Source: Cellulomonas sp. NTE-D12
Lineage (GTDB): Bacteria; Actinomycetota; Actinomycetes; Actinomycetales; Cellulomonadaceae
DNA: 64,000 nt
Reading direction: 5' to 3'
NCBI RefSeq assembly: GCF_027923705.1
Contig: NZ_AP026442.1
Location: forward strand, 682,001 to 746,000
Below are positions 17,045 to 25,559 of this stretch, piece by piece. Within the stretch, counting starts at the first letter, position 1, and every line of letters starts with the position of its first letter. The notes under the pieces are model-generated. The model searched no databases and was not told the origin of the DNA. It was given only the letters and a program-made list of their open reading frames with translations. The translations under genes and the position numbers were made by a program.

Positions 17045-18528
17045 CCGGAGGTCTCGTGGATCGGCGGCCCGTCCACGGCGCAGCTGTAGCGCTCGTGCGC
17101 GACCGGGGCGGGCGGCGTGGCGCCGGCGCGGGGGTTCCGGATGGTCAGCGCGGCGGTCGCGCCGCCGACGATCAGCAGCCCCGCGCAGATGGCCATCGCC
17201 ACACGGAAGCCCTCGTGGAACGACGCCGGGTTCGTGTAGTCGGCACCGGAGATGCCCGCCAGTGCCGGCAGCACGGCGATGGCCAGCAGGCCGCCGGTGC
17301 GGGCCACGGCGTTGTTCACGCCGGACGCGACGCCGGCATCGCGGTCCGCCGCGGCGGCCAGCACCGTGGCGGTCAGGGGAGCCACCATCACGGCCAGGCC
17401 CAGACCCAGCAGGGTCACCGCCGGCAGCACCTGCGTGAGGTAGGCGCTGTGCAGGCCGAGGCGCAGCATCAGCAGCACGCCCGCGGCCGCCACCAGCGGA
17501 CCTGCGGTCATCTGCAATCGGGGGCCGATCTTCGTCGCCACCGCCCCGGACCTCGCCGAGAGCAGCAGCATCAGCGCCGTGACGGGCAGCAGCGCGGCCC
17601 CGGCCAGCAGCGGCGAGAAGCCGGCCACCACCTGCAGGTTCACCACCAGCAGGAAGAACACGCCGCCCAGCGCCGCGTAGACGGTGAAGGTCACCAGGTT
17701 GGCGGCGGTGAACTGCCGGTCGGCGAACAGCCGGGGCGGCAGCATCGGGTGGTGGCTGCGTCGTTCCGTCAGCCAGAACCCGACCAGGGCCACCAGCCCC
17801 GCCGCGCCCAGCAGCTGCACGCTGACCGACCAGCCGGCCGCTGCGCTGGTCAGGGCGTAGGTCAGCGCACCGAGTCCGACGGCGACGAGCACCGCGCCCT
17901 GCACGTCGAGCCGGGTGTCGGCATCGGGGTCGCGGGACTCCGGCACGTGCCGTCGCGCGATCACCACCACCCCCGCGGCGAGCGGCACGTTGATCAGGAA
18001 GATCCACCGCCACCCCGGCCCGGCCACCAGGTAGCCGCCGACGAACGGCGCCAGCGCGGCCGCCACCCCGCTGAACCCGGACCACACGCCGATCGCCTTG
18101 GCCCGGTCGTCCTGCACGAACGACGACGAGATCAGCGACAGGCTGCCCGGCGTCAGCAGCGCCGCGCCGACGCCCTGCAGCGCCCGCACCGCCACCAGCA
18201 CCCCGATGTTCGGCGCCAGCGCGCACAGCATCGACGCCGCCGCGAACCACACGACGCCGATCAGGAACACGCGCCGCCGCCCGAACCGGTCCCCGAGCGC
18301 CCCGGCCAGCAGGATCAGCGCCGCCAGCGTCAGCGTGTAGGCGTTGACGGTCCACTGCAGCCCGCTGAACCCGGCACCGAGGTCGCGGCCCATGCGCGGC
18401 AGCGCCACGTTGACCACCGTCGCGTCGATCCCGGCCAGCGCCGAGCCGAGCACCGTGGCGACCAGCACCCAGCGACCGGCCGGCGCCGCGAGCGTGAGCC
18501 GGGTGGCGGCGGGCTGGTCCACGGACAC
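17017..18528 (-). CDS. MFS exporter of the DHA2 (EmrB/QacA) type
   Basis: A 503-aa integral membrane drug:H+ antiporter homologue with the hydrophobic pattern of 14 helices. The DHA2 signature LGSALAGIDATVVNVALPR lies in helix 1, followed by LQWTVNAYTLTLAALILLAG and the motif-A-like GALGDRFGRRRVFLIG. Central helices and a short polar C-terminal tail follow. The start is the GTG at 18528, with AAGGAG 8 bases ahead; a longer open frame overlaps the divergent VOC gene and is rejected. There is no local regulator, and drug specificity cannot be predicted. Confidence 0.87.
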   Translation of the reverse strand: MSVDQPAATRLTLAAPAGRWVLVATVLGSALAGIDATVVNVALPRMGRDLGAGFSGLQWTVNAYTLTLAALILLAGALGDRFGRRRVFLIGVVWFAAASMLCALAPNIGVLVAVRALQGVGAALLTPGSLSLISSSFVQDDRAKAIGVWSGFSGVAAALAPFVGGYLVAGPGWRWIFLINVPLAAGVVVIARRHVPESRDPDADTRLDVQGAVLVAVGLGALTYALTSAAAGWSVSVQLLGAAGLVALVGFWLTERRSHHPMLPPRLFADRQFTAANLVTFTVYAALGGVFFLLVVNLQVVAGFSPLLAGAALLPVTALMLLLSARSGAVATKIGPRLQMTAGPLVAAAGVLLMLRLGLHSAYLTQVLPAVTLLGLGLAVMVAPLTATVLAAAADRDAGVASGVNNAVARTGGLLAIAVLPALAGISGADYTNPASFHEGFRVAMAICAGLLIVGGATAALTIRNPRAGATPPAPVAHERYSCAVDGPPIHETSGPAVTADEA

Positions 18529-18636
18529 GGTGCGAGCTCCTTCGGCTGAGGGTCGCTCCCATCGTGCGCGACGGACGCCTCGATGGACAGCAAATGGGAA
18601 GGCGATCCTTAGTCGGCTCGTCGTAGGGTGCGACGC

Positions 18637-19008
18637 ATGGCGTCTCGCATCTCCGAGCTGGTCATCGACTGCCACGACCCCAAGCTGCTGGCCGACTTCT
18701 GGTGCCAGGTGCTGGGGTTCCGAGTGCTCGAGGAGGAGGACGGCTACGTCGAGATCGGCCCGGAGGAGGGGTTCGGCGGTCTGCAGCCGACCTTGATCTT
18801 CAGCCCGACGACGGAGCCGAAGACCACCAAGCTCCGCCTGCACATCGACGTCAACCCCGTCGGCGTCGACCAGGACGCGGAGCTGGAGCGGCTGCTGGCC
18901 CTCGGGGCGCGGCCGGCGGACATCGGCCAGACGGGCGAGGAGTCGTGGCACGTGCTGCAGGACCCGGAGGGCAACGAGTTCTGCCTGCTGCGCCGCCGGC
19001 TCAGCTGA
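18637..19008 (+). CDS. VOC (glyoxalase/bleomycin-resistance) family protein
   Basis: A 123-aa protein with one beta-alpha-beta-beta-beta pair of modules. It opens ASRISELVIDCHDPKLLADF and ends with WHVLQDPEGNEFCLLRR, the usual metal-ligand Glu region. Actinobacterial members of this size are mostly of unknown substrate. The ATG gives a compact start; a GTG three codons earlier is possible. It is divergent from the exporter, with a short shared promoter region, so a resistance role is conceivable but unproven. Confidence 0.78.
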   Translation: MASRISELVIDCHDPKLLADFWCQVLGFRVLEEEDGYVEIGPEEGFGGLQPTLIFSPTTEPKTTKLRLHIDVNPVGVDQDAELERLLALGARPADIGQTGEESWHVLQDPEGNEFCLLRRRLS

Positions 19009-19038
19009 CGCACCGCCCAGCGGCGACCCGGACCAGCC

Positions 19039-20454
19039 TCAGTTCTCCCGCTCGAGCAGCACCACGCCATCGGCAGCATCGACAGTCCGATAGCCGTGAG
19101 CCCGCGCGGTCGCGACGAGCTCGACGAGCCCGTCACCGTCGACGGGGTACTGGCGAACGATCGACGTATCGGCCACGACGAACCGGGCCCGCGACTGCTC
19201 GAGCGGCAGGATGCCGAGCAGGCTCACGTCCGCGCGGCCGGTGAGCTGGGGGGCCAGCGAGTTGGACGCCGCAACCGTGACGCCGTCGGGGATGCGCGCG
19301 AGGAGGTCGCGCGCGGCGCGTTCATGGGGGCTCGGCCGCCACAGCCCCGGTGTGGTGAGCTGCATCAGCGGCGACTGCGTGAGCAGCACCGCCGTAGCGA
19401 CGACGCTCGCCCACAGCACGCCCCGCTGGCGCGCGGCCGTCCACCGCGTGCCGCGTCGCAATCGCACGAGCCCGTCGACGAAGGCCGCCGTGACGACGGG
19501 CACGAGTACCGCGTCGTAGTGGAAGGCCGTCCCCCAGTACTGGGGATTGTCGGAAAGGAACCGCCACGCCAGCGTCGGCACGGTGATCAGCACGAGCGGT
19601 GAGCGCAGGGCGAGAAATGCGGTGGGCAGCAGAAGCAGCACCACCGTGGTGATCTTGAGATGGTTCGAGAACAGCGCGCCGGCCTGCGTCATCACGGTCT
19701 CGAGGTCGAGCTGCCGGGTGTATTGATTCACACCCGCCGGATTCATTTCCGGGATGACGACCAGGGTCTCCAGCGCCGTGGCGGCCACGCCGAACAGCGC
19801 CGTCCCCGTGCCGAGACGGCGACCATCGGCCCTGCGGCCGAGGACGGCGACGAGCACGCCGATTCCCGTGACGGTGAGTCCGAGGTCTTCCTTGACGAGC
19901 ACAAGAGGCGCGGCCCACAGCGTTGCCGCCCGCCATCGGCCACGTCCCAGAGCGGTCATGGCGAAGGCGAGAAGCGGCACGGCGAAGGCGATCTCGTGGA
20001 AGTCGAACGCGACCGCGTGCCAGAGGCCGCATGCGAGTCCGTAGCTCGACGACACGACGATCGCGGCCGGCGCACCGAGGGTCTGCGCCGCCCAGCGCGC
20101 GAGCGGCACCACGCCCACGGCGAGCAGCACAGCCTGCGCGACGAGCAGGGTCTCGGCACGCGGCACCGCCGCGTAGACGGGAGCCAGCAGGACGAGGACC
20201 GGCGAGAAGTGGTCGCCGAGCAACGGGTAGTCCACGCCCTTGAGCAGCGAGGTGGGCAGCCGTCCCTCGGCGTACGAGCGCACGCCCTGCTCGAAGATGC
20301 CGAGGTCGTAGCCGCTGGTCCGCAGCCGCGCATGCCGCAGCAGCGCCAGCGTCGAGAACAGCCCGGCGAGAACAACCGCGCTCGTCCAGGCGACGAGCGC
20401 CGGCGCGCGGACCGATCGCTGCGCCGGGGAGCTGACCGACAGGGTGGACGCCAT
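19039..20454 (-). CDS. DUF2079 multi-pass membrane protein
   Basis: About 471 aa with roughly ten hydrophobic segments. DUF2079 signatures are present: SGYDLGIFEQGVRSYAEG after the first helix, LGDHFSPVLVLLAP, and AFDFHEIAFAVPLLAFAM. The family resembles GT-C glycosyltransferases (PMT/ArnT fold), and the early Asp-Glu pair and GDHF region fit that idea. The C-terminal ~100 residues look extracytoplasmic. The ATG at 20454 is preferred; a GTG three codons earlier is also open. It is divergent from a two-component system, with about 90 bases between them, so it is a likely target of that system. Confidence 0.82.
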   Translation of the reverse strand: MASTLSVSSPAQRSVRAPALVAWTSAVVLAGLFSTLALLRHARLRTSGYDLGIFEQGVRSYAEGRLPTSLLKGVDYPLLGDHFSPVLVLLAPVYAAVPRAETLLVAQAVLLAVGVVPLARWAAQTLGAPAAIVVSSSYGLACGLWHAVAFDFHEIAFAVPLLAFAMTALGRGRWRAATLWAAPLVLVKEDLGLTVTGIGVLVAVLGRRADGRRLGTGTALFGVAATALETLVVIPEMNPAGVNQYTRQLDLETVMTQAGALFSNHLKITTVVLLLLPTAFLALRSPLVLITVPTLAWRFLSDNPQYWGTAFHYDAVLVPVVTAAFVDGLVRLRRGTRWTAARQRGVLWASVVATAVLLTQSPLMQLTTPGLWRPSPHERAARDLLARIPDGVTVAASNSLAPQLTGRADVSLLGILPLEQSRARFVVADTSIVRQYPVDGDGLVELVATARAHGYRTVDAADGVVLLEREN

Positions 20455-20489
20455 GACGTGCACGTTCCGGCCGGTGTGCTGTTGCCTGG

Positions 20490-20516
20490 CTGACGGTCCC
20501 TGACGTCGGCGTCAGG
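20490..20516. promoter_or_regulatory. Direct/inverted CTGACG repeats in divergent promoter
   Basis: CTGACG occurs at 20490-20495 and again at 20500-20505, one helical turn apart. The second copy forms the perfect inverted repeat CCTGACG-tcgg-CGTCAGG (20499-20516). The location between the DUF2079 gene and the response regulator start fits an OmpR-family binding site for autoregulation and control of the divergent gene. Confidence 0.4.
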
Positions 20517-20547
20517 ATCGCCCCTCGGCGCGGTGTCACACTGGGCT

Positions 20548-21228
20548 GTGCGCATTCTGGTCGTCGACGACGAGCGGGCATTTGCCGACATCCTGGCGAC
20601 CGGCCTCACCGCCGAGGGCTTCGCGGTGGACACCGCATACGACGGACGTTCGGGATATCTGCTGGCCGCGACGGGCGCGTACACCGCCATTGTGCTGGAT
20701 GTGATGATGCCGCAGATGAACGGCTTTGCCGTGTGCGCACGGCTGCGCGCTGAAGGTATTGCCACACCGGTGATCGTGCTCACCGCGAAACAAGGCGAGT
20801 ACGACGAGATCGAGGCACTGCAGAGCGGCGCCGACGACTACCTCCGCAAGCCCTTCCGTTATCCCGTTCTGGTCGCCCGGCTGCACGCCCTGCTGCGGCG
20901 CCCAGCGGCGATCGCCGACGGGATCGTGACGGTGGGCGACCTCGTCGTGGATGCGGCTCGCCGCCGGGTGAGCCGGGGTGCGGATGCCATCGAGGTCGTC
21001 GGCCGCGAGTGGACCATCCTCGAGACGCTCGCGCGCGCCGCCGGCACGGTCGTGTCCAAGGAGGAGCTGCTGCTCGAGGCCTGGCCCGGGGAGGCCGACG
21101 ACGTCAACCTCGTGGAAGCACGGGTGAGCTCGTTGCGACGCAAGATCGACGCTCCGTTCGGTCGCCAGTCGCTGCAGACCGTGCGCGGCGCCGGCTACCG
21201 GCTCGTCGACGACCGGGCGCAGCGGTGA
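20548..21228 (+). CDS. OmpR-family response regulator
   Basis: A 226-aa two-domain regulator. The receiver domain starts VRILVVDDERAF with the acidic pair, has the phospho-acceptor Asp51 in VLDVMMPQMNG, and has the conserved Lys in IVLTAK. The C-terminal winged helix (about residues 125-222) includes REWTILETLARAAGTVVSKEELL and ARVSSLRRKID. The GTG start is placed so that the protein begins at the receiver domain. The stop overlaps the kinase start (GTGA), which indicates a coupled pair. Confidence 0.93.
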   Translation: MRILVVDDERAFADILATGLTAEGFAVDTAYDGRSGYLLAATGAYTAIVLDVMMPQMNGFAVCARLRAEGIATPVIVLTAKQGEYDEIEALQSGADDYLRKPFRYPVLVARLHALLRRPAAIADGIVTVGDLVVDAARRRVSRGADAIEVVGREWTILETLARAAGTVVSKEELLLEAWPGEADDVNLVEARVSSLRRKIDAPFGRQSLQTVRGAGYRLVDDRAQR

Positions 21229-22610
21229 GACGGCTCCGGCTGCCGATCGCCGCCCGGATCGCGCTGGCGGCCGGGCTGCTCGCGGCTGTCCTGCTGACGG
21301 CCGGCGCGTTCGCGGTGCGCGCCGCGATCCACGCGGCCCAGCTGCGGTCGACCCAGCAGCTCGCAACGGTGGAGGCCACGCAGATCACGGACGCCATCGG
21401 CACGGGCGTCCACCTGTACGGCCTGTTCGGCTCCTTGCCGTACCAGCTGGTCCGCAACGACGGGGCGGTGATCGCCGTAGCTCCCGAGGCCGAGAACGCG
21501 GTGGTCCCGCCTCCGTCCACCGAGTCCCCGCAGACGGCGGGCGAGGTGTGGCACGTCGACCCGGCGACCGCGGCCGGTGCCCGGGTCGCCGTCAGCAGCA
21601 CGCTCCGCGCCTCGAGCATGACCGGCGTGGCCGACGAGGACCTGCCCGGTGGCGCCGCTGACAGGAGCACCACGGTGTACCGGGCCTACGTCTTCGTGAC
21701 GCCGGCGGCGGCGAACCGGGTGGTGGCCTCGCTCGATCCGTTCCTCTGGGGCGGCGTCGTCCTCGCCGTGGCGCTCATCGCGGTGACCGCGGCAACCGCG
21801 ACCCGGCGTGCGCTGCGCCCGGTGGAGCAGATGCGGGTCGTCGCCGACGGCATCGCCGGCGCGCCGGACGGCGCCCGCCTCACCGAGCCCGAGGCGCCCG
21901 ACGAGCTGCGCGCCCTCGCCACCACCCTGAACGCGATGCTGACCCGCATCGACGACGCCACCGTTCGGCAGCAGCGGTTCATCGCGGATGCCGCGCACGA
22001 GCTGCGCAGCCCCCTCGCCGCTCTCCTCGCGGCGATCGAGGTCGGCCGTGCCCACCCCGACGCCCTCCCGCCCGAGCGCACCCTCGCCAGCGTCGAGACA
22101 CAGGCCCGACGCCTCGCGGACCTCGCCGAGGAGCTCCTCGACCTGGCATCCGCGACCGGCGCGGCACAGGACAGCGGGGAGGTCTGCGACGCCGCGGAGG
22201 TGGTTCGCGACGTCGTCGCCGGACGGACGCTGCGGGTGCCCGTCGACGTCTCCGCACCGGAGACAGCCCCCGTGCGCATCGCGGCCGGCGCGCTGGCCCG
22301 CATCGTGGGCAACCTCCTCGACAACGCCGTGCGCCACGCCGCCACCCGCGTCGACATCGCCGTGACCGTCGACGATGCCGTACACATCGTCGTCACCAAC
22401 GACGGCGAACCTGTCTCCGCTGCCGACGCGGAGCGGATCTTCGAACCGTTCGTACGCCTCGACGCCTCGCGCTCCCGCGACACCGGGAGCACAGGTCTGG
22501 GTCTGACCATCTCCCGCGAGCTGGTGACGCGTGCCGGCGGAACAGTGGAGCTGAGCCGGATCTCGCCCACCACGTTCACCGTCCAGCTGCCGCTCGCGCA
22601 GGACGGCTAG
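21225..22610 (+). CDS. Two-component sensor histidine kinase
   Basis: A 461-aa membrane kinase. Helix 1 (about residues 10-34), an extracytoplasmic sensor loop of ~130 residues, helix 2 (about 166-188), and a HAMP linker are seen. The HisKA domain has His258 in FIADAAHELRSPLAALL. The HATPase domain contains NLLDNAVRHAA and GSTGLGLTIS. The sensor loop has no recognised fold. It is co-translated with the response regulator and is probably involved in envelope stress or control of the DUF2079 protein, which is inferred from position only. Confidence 0.92.
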   Translation: MRRLRLPIAARIALAAGLLAAVLLTAGAFAVRAAIHAAQLRSTQQLATVEATQITDAIGTGVHLYGLFGSLPYQLVRNDGAVIAVAPEAENAVVPPPSTESPQTAGEVWHVDPATAAGARVAVSSTLRASSMTGVADEDLPGGAADRSTTVYRAYVFVTPAAANRVVASLDPFLWGGVVLAVALIAVTAATATRRALRPVEQMRVVADGIAGAPDGARLTEPEAPDELRALATTLNAMLTRIDDATVRQQRFIADAAHELRSPLAALLAAIEVGRAHPDALPPERTLASVETQARRLADLAEELLDLASATGAAQDSGEVCDAAEVVRDVVAGRTLRVPVDVSAPETAPVRIAAGALARIVGNLLDNAVRHAATRVDIAVTVDDAVHIVVTNDGEPVSAADAERIFEPFVRLDASRSRDTGSTGLGLTISRELVTRAGGTVELSRISPTTFTVQLPLAQDG

Positions 22611-22630
22611 CCGGAGGGGCCGGGGCGCTG

Positions 22631-23548
22631 TCAGCCGGCCAGTCCGAGCCAGGCGGCGATCAGCGGGCCGGCCACGGGTGCGGAGTAGACGCTCTGGTGG
22701 CCGACGCCGGTCGGGTAGTCGGTGGTCACCGGGTGGCCGGCGCCGGTCAGCGCGGCGGCGAGCTGTTCGGTGGACGTGGCCGGGACCGTGGTGTCGGCGG
22801 TGCCGTGGATCAGCAGCACCGGCAGCTGGGGTCGCTGGGTGGCGAGAGCGACGGGGTTGGCGGCGGCGATCTGCGCGGCGGTGTGCCGGCCGGGGCCGAG
22901 CAGGTCGGACGCCAGGGCGCCGAGGTGGTCGACGTCGTAGGGCCCGGCCAGCCCGACGAGGCGGTCCGGCGCGACCGGCGGGTCGGCGCAGCCGGAGCCG
23001 AACGAGCCCGGCGTCAGCGCGACGACGGCCGCGAGCTGCGCACCTGCGGAGTGCCCGACGATCACCACGTCACCGACGTCCACTCCGGACCGGCGGGTGC
23101 GGGCGACCGCGTCGGCCACGTCGCACGCCACGTCCTGCGCCGGCACGGGGAAGTAGGCCCCGTCCGACGACGTCCGGTACGTCACCGTCACCACCGCGGC
23201 GCCGCGCTGGGACAGCCAGGTGGCCAGGCCGGTCAGCCCGGTCGGGTCGGCCGACGTCCAGCCGCCGCCGGGCACCAGGACGATCAGCGGCGTCTTCCCT
23301 GGTCGGGCGTTGGCGGGCGGGAAGAGGTGCGAGGACTGGGCCGGGTCGAAGGACACGGTGGGGGTCGGGGGAGTGGCGGGCCGGGAGCCGTCGTCGGACG
23401 GGCTGCACGCCGCGATGCCTGCCGCGACCAGCGCCAGTGCCAGCAATGCGCCAGTCGCGCGGTGACCGATCCACTTCTCGCGCGACGAGCGCACTGGCGC
23501 CCTCCGCCAAACCGCGGCGCTCGCGGACTCGATGCCCATCCGACCCAC
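22631..23548 (-). CDS. Lipoprotein alpha/beta hydrolase (BD-FAE-like)
   Basis: A 305-aa secreted, lipid-anchored hydrolase. The N terminus is basic, then hydrophobic (ATGALLALALVAAGIAAC), with a lipobox cysteine near residue 48. The mature enzyme shows the HGGG-type oxyanion motif as VPGGGWTSAD and the nucleophile motif GHSAGAQLA. The acid/His region is LLIHGTADTTVP and GVGHQSVY. This is close to esterase/feruloyl-esterase-like peptidase-fold hydrolases. The start may be a few codons later (MGIESAS), which would shorten the n-region. It converges on the sensor kinase and lies downstream of a TetR gene. Confidence 0.8.
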   Translation of the reverse strand: MGRMGIESASAAVWRRAPVRSSREKWIGHRATGALLALALVAAGIAACSPSDDGSRPATPPTPTVSFDPAQSSHLFPPANARPGKTPLIVLVPGGGWTSADPTGLTGLATWLSQRGAAVVTVTYRTSSDGAYFPVPAQDVACDVADAVARTRRSGVDVGDVVIVGHSAGAQLAAVVALTPGSFGSGCADPPVAPDRLVGLAGPYDVDHLGALASDLLGPGRHTAAQIAAANPVALATQRPQLPVLLIHGTADTTVPATSTEQLAAALTGAGHPVTTDYPTGVGHQSVYSAPVAGPLIAAWLGLAG

Positions 23549-23581
23549 CGGCCTCCGGACGTCCAGGGCCTGCCGCGGACG

Positions 23582-24193
23582 TCAGACGGCGTCCGTCGAC
23601 TCCCAGTCTGGCTGCTCCTGGCGCAGACCGGTGAGCAGCAGCGTGACGATGCGGCGCACGTCGTAGTCGGGGTCGCGGATGGTCCACGCGACCAGGTCGC
23701 CGACCGCCCGCAGCAGCTCGTAGGGCCGGATGTTGGCCACCACCTCGCCGGACTCGCGCGCCTCATCGAGCAGGTCGGACAGCACCGGCAGCAGCCGGTC
23801 CAGGAACAGCTGGTGCAGGGCTGTCAGCCCAGGGGCGTCGCCCTGCCACACGTTGCCCAGCCCGTGCTTGGTGCCCAGGAAGTCCACGTACCGGTGCACC
23901 CACGCCAGCAGCGCGACGAACGGTGACGGAGCCGATGCCAGCAGCGCCGGACCGGCGTCCGCGCACTCGTCGATCTGGTGCCGGTAGACGGCCACCATCA
24001 GGTCCGCCCGGGTGGAGAAGTGCCGGTACAGGGTCCCCATGCCGACGCCGGCTGCCGCGGCGACCTCGCGGACGGGGGCGTCGACGCCGGACGCGCCGAA
24101 CACCCGGGAGGCGGCGTCGACGATCGCTCGCTCGTTGCGCTCCACATCGGCGCGGCGCCGAGGGGTCGCGGGTTCGGGTGTCGGGGAGGTCAC
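23582..24193 (-). CDS. TetR-family repressor
   Basis: A 203-aa regulator. The helix-turn-helix is in VREVAAAAGVGMGTLYRHF (about residues 42-60), followed by a helical ligand domain. The GTG at 24193 is preferred; the longer open frame reads through the operator palindromes and yields unlikely Arg/Ser-rich sequence. It is divergent from an alpha/beta hydrolase, with three near-identical palindromes between the two. It is therefore very likely the local repressor of both genes. Confidence 0.88.
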   Translation of the reverse strand: MTSPTPEPATPRRRADVERNERAIVDAASRVFGASGVDAPVREVAAAAGVGMGTLYRHFSTRADLMVAVYRHQIDECADAGPALLASAPSPFVALLAWVHRYVDFLGTKHGLGNVWQGDAPGLTALHQLFLDRLLPVLSDLLDEARESGEVVANIRPYELLRAVGDLVAWTIRDPDYDVRRIVTLLLTGLRQEQPDWESTDAV

Positions 24194-24225
24194 GAGGTCA
24201 TCGTCCCATGGTGCGGCGTCTGAGC

Positions 24226-24292
24226 GGAGCGACGCTCCGGATCGGCTTGCAAAGCGGAGCGGCGCTCCGTAACGTGAGCGGAGCGACGCTCC
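24226..24292. promoter_or_regulatory. Three palindromic operators for the TetR/hydrolase pair
   Basis: The 13-mer GGAGCGACGCTCC occurs at 24226-24238 and 24280-24292, and GGAGCGGCGCTCC at 24256-24268. Each is a perfect 6+1+6 palindrome. Start-to-start spacing is 30 and 24 bases. The last copy ends 40 bases before the hydrolase ATG and the first begins 33 bases before the tetR GTG. Repetition of a perfect palindrome in a divergent promoter is strong evidence for repressor binding. Confidence 0.75.
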
Positions 24293-24332
24293 ACTTCGCC
24301 GTCGCAATCCTGCTCAGCTCGGAGGAACGCTC

Positions 24333-25262
24333 ATGTCCGCAGCCCCCACCGCCACCAGCCCGGCGGCCCAGACCATCTCCGTCAAGCCCGTCGTCCTGCC
24401 CGCGCCCGACCGTGGCGACGACGTGCAGGTGCGCGTATCCGCGCCCGTGACCGGCAGGGACCTGCCGGTGATCGTCTTCGCCCACGGCTTCGGCGGCTCG
24501 ATGACCTTCTACGACCCGCTGGTCGACCACTGGACCGCCAGCGGCTTCGTCGTCGTCCAGCCGACCTTCCTCGACTCCGCGACGCTCGGCGTCACGCCCG
24601 ACGACCCCCGGTACCCGGACATCTGGCGGATCCGGGTCGACGACCTCGAGCGCGTCATCGACCAGCTCGACACCCTGCTGGCCGCGGTTCCCGGCCTGCC
24701 GGAGCGCGTCGACACCGACCGCCTCGCCGCCGCCGGCCACTCGTGGGGCGGCCAGAGCGTCGGCATGCTGCTCGGCGCGCGCGTGCTCGGTGCAGACGGG
24801 CAGCCCGGCGAGGACCGCACCGACCCGCGGATCAAGGCGGGCGTGCTGCTGGCCACCACCGGCCTCGGTGGCGACGACCTGACGCCGTTCGCCCGGGACA
24901 ACTTCGGCTTCATGAGCCCGGACTTCAGCGGGCTGGCCACGCCGTCGCTGGTCGTCTGGGGCGACCACGACCAGTCGGCCCTGTCGACCCGCGGCCCGGA
25001 CTGGTTCACGGACGTCTACCGCCTGAGCCCCGGCGCGCGGAGCCTGCTCACGTTGTTCGGTGCCGAGCACTCGCTCGGCGGCATCCACGGCTACCGCGCG
25101 TCGGACACGACTGACGAGAACCCGGCGATGGTCTCCCTGGTCGCGCGCACCTCGGCGGCGTTCCTGACGACGGCGCTCGGCGTGGACCCCGCCGCGTGGG
25201 GCGGACAGGTCGCGGCGCTCGATGCCGAGGCGGAGCCGGTGGGCCGCATCGAGTCGAGGTAG
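24333..25262 (+). CDS. Alpha/beta hydrolase (dienelactone hydrolase/chlorophyllase-like)
   Basis: A 309-aa cytoplasmic hydrolase without a signal peptide. The oxyanion motif is VIVFAHGFGGSMTFY, the nucleophile elbow is GHSWGGQS (serine near residue 138), the acid lies in VVWGDHDQSAL and the histidine in FGAEHSLGGIHGY. Large lid-type insertions are absent. GGAGG lies before the ATG. The TetR operators just upstream suggest substrate-inducible expression, as for enzymes that detoxify small esters or lactones. The specific substrate is unknown. Confidence 0.82.
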   Translation: MSAAPTATSPAAQTISVKPVVLPAPDRGDDVQVRVSAPVTGRDLPVIVFAHGFGGSMTFYDPLVDHWTASGFVVVQPTFLDSATLGVTPDDPRYPDIWRIRVDDLERVIDQLDTLLAAVPGLPERVDTDRLAAAGHSWGGQSVGMLLGARVLGADGQPGEDRTDPRIKAGVLLATTGLGGDDLTPFARDNFGFMSPDFSGLATPSLVVWGDHDQSALSTRGPDWFTDVYRLSPGARSLLTLFGAEHSLGGIHGYRASDTTDENPAMVSLVARTSAAFLTTALGVDPAAWGGQVAALDAEAEPVGRIESR

Positions 25263-25299
25263 CACCGCCGGAACGCGGCCGCGACCGATCCGCAGCTGC

Positions 25300-25348
25300 G
25301 ATGTCCACATATGTAGTCACCGCAGCTGTGTCTACATATGTGGACATC
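25300..25348. repeat. Perfect 17-bp inverted repeat with 15-nt spacer
   Basis: GATGTCCACATATGTAG (25300-25316) is matched exactly by CTACATATGTGGACATC (25332-25348). The spacer contains CAC and GTG that could extend the stem after one mismatch, and a central CAGCTG. Each arm carries the 8-bp palindrome ACATATGT, so it could also be read as two operator copies in opposite orientation, centres 27 bases apart. It starts 38 bases after the hydrolase stop, in a ~300-base gap that otherwise holds no supported gene. A 67-codon frame begins at its first ATG but looks non-coding. Terminator, operator pair and recombination site are all possible. Confidence 0.6.
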
Positions 25349-25559
25349 CAGCGCGCCGTCCCCGCTCGGCTGTTGGAAGTGGCGTTCCCTACTGAGGAGG
25401 AACCTGCTCGCACGGGCGGCGCGCTGCGTGGGTCGTGCAGTTCGCCGGCTGACTCGCGGCGTCGAGAATCCGATAGGGGCGGCGGATCACGGCCGAACGG
25501 GTGATAAGGAGCAGTGTTGCTCTGACCGGAACGCCAAATTGGCCGAGATGCAGTGAAAC

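Noticed and set aside
25301..25504. A 67-codon gene starting in the inverted repeat (MSTYVVTAAV...)
   Set aside because: A similar start peptide appears on both strands only because the DNA is a palindrome. The rest is Arg/Ser/Gly-rich, has no ribosome site and resembles no family.
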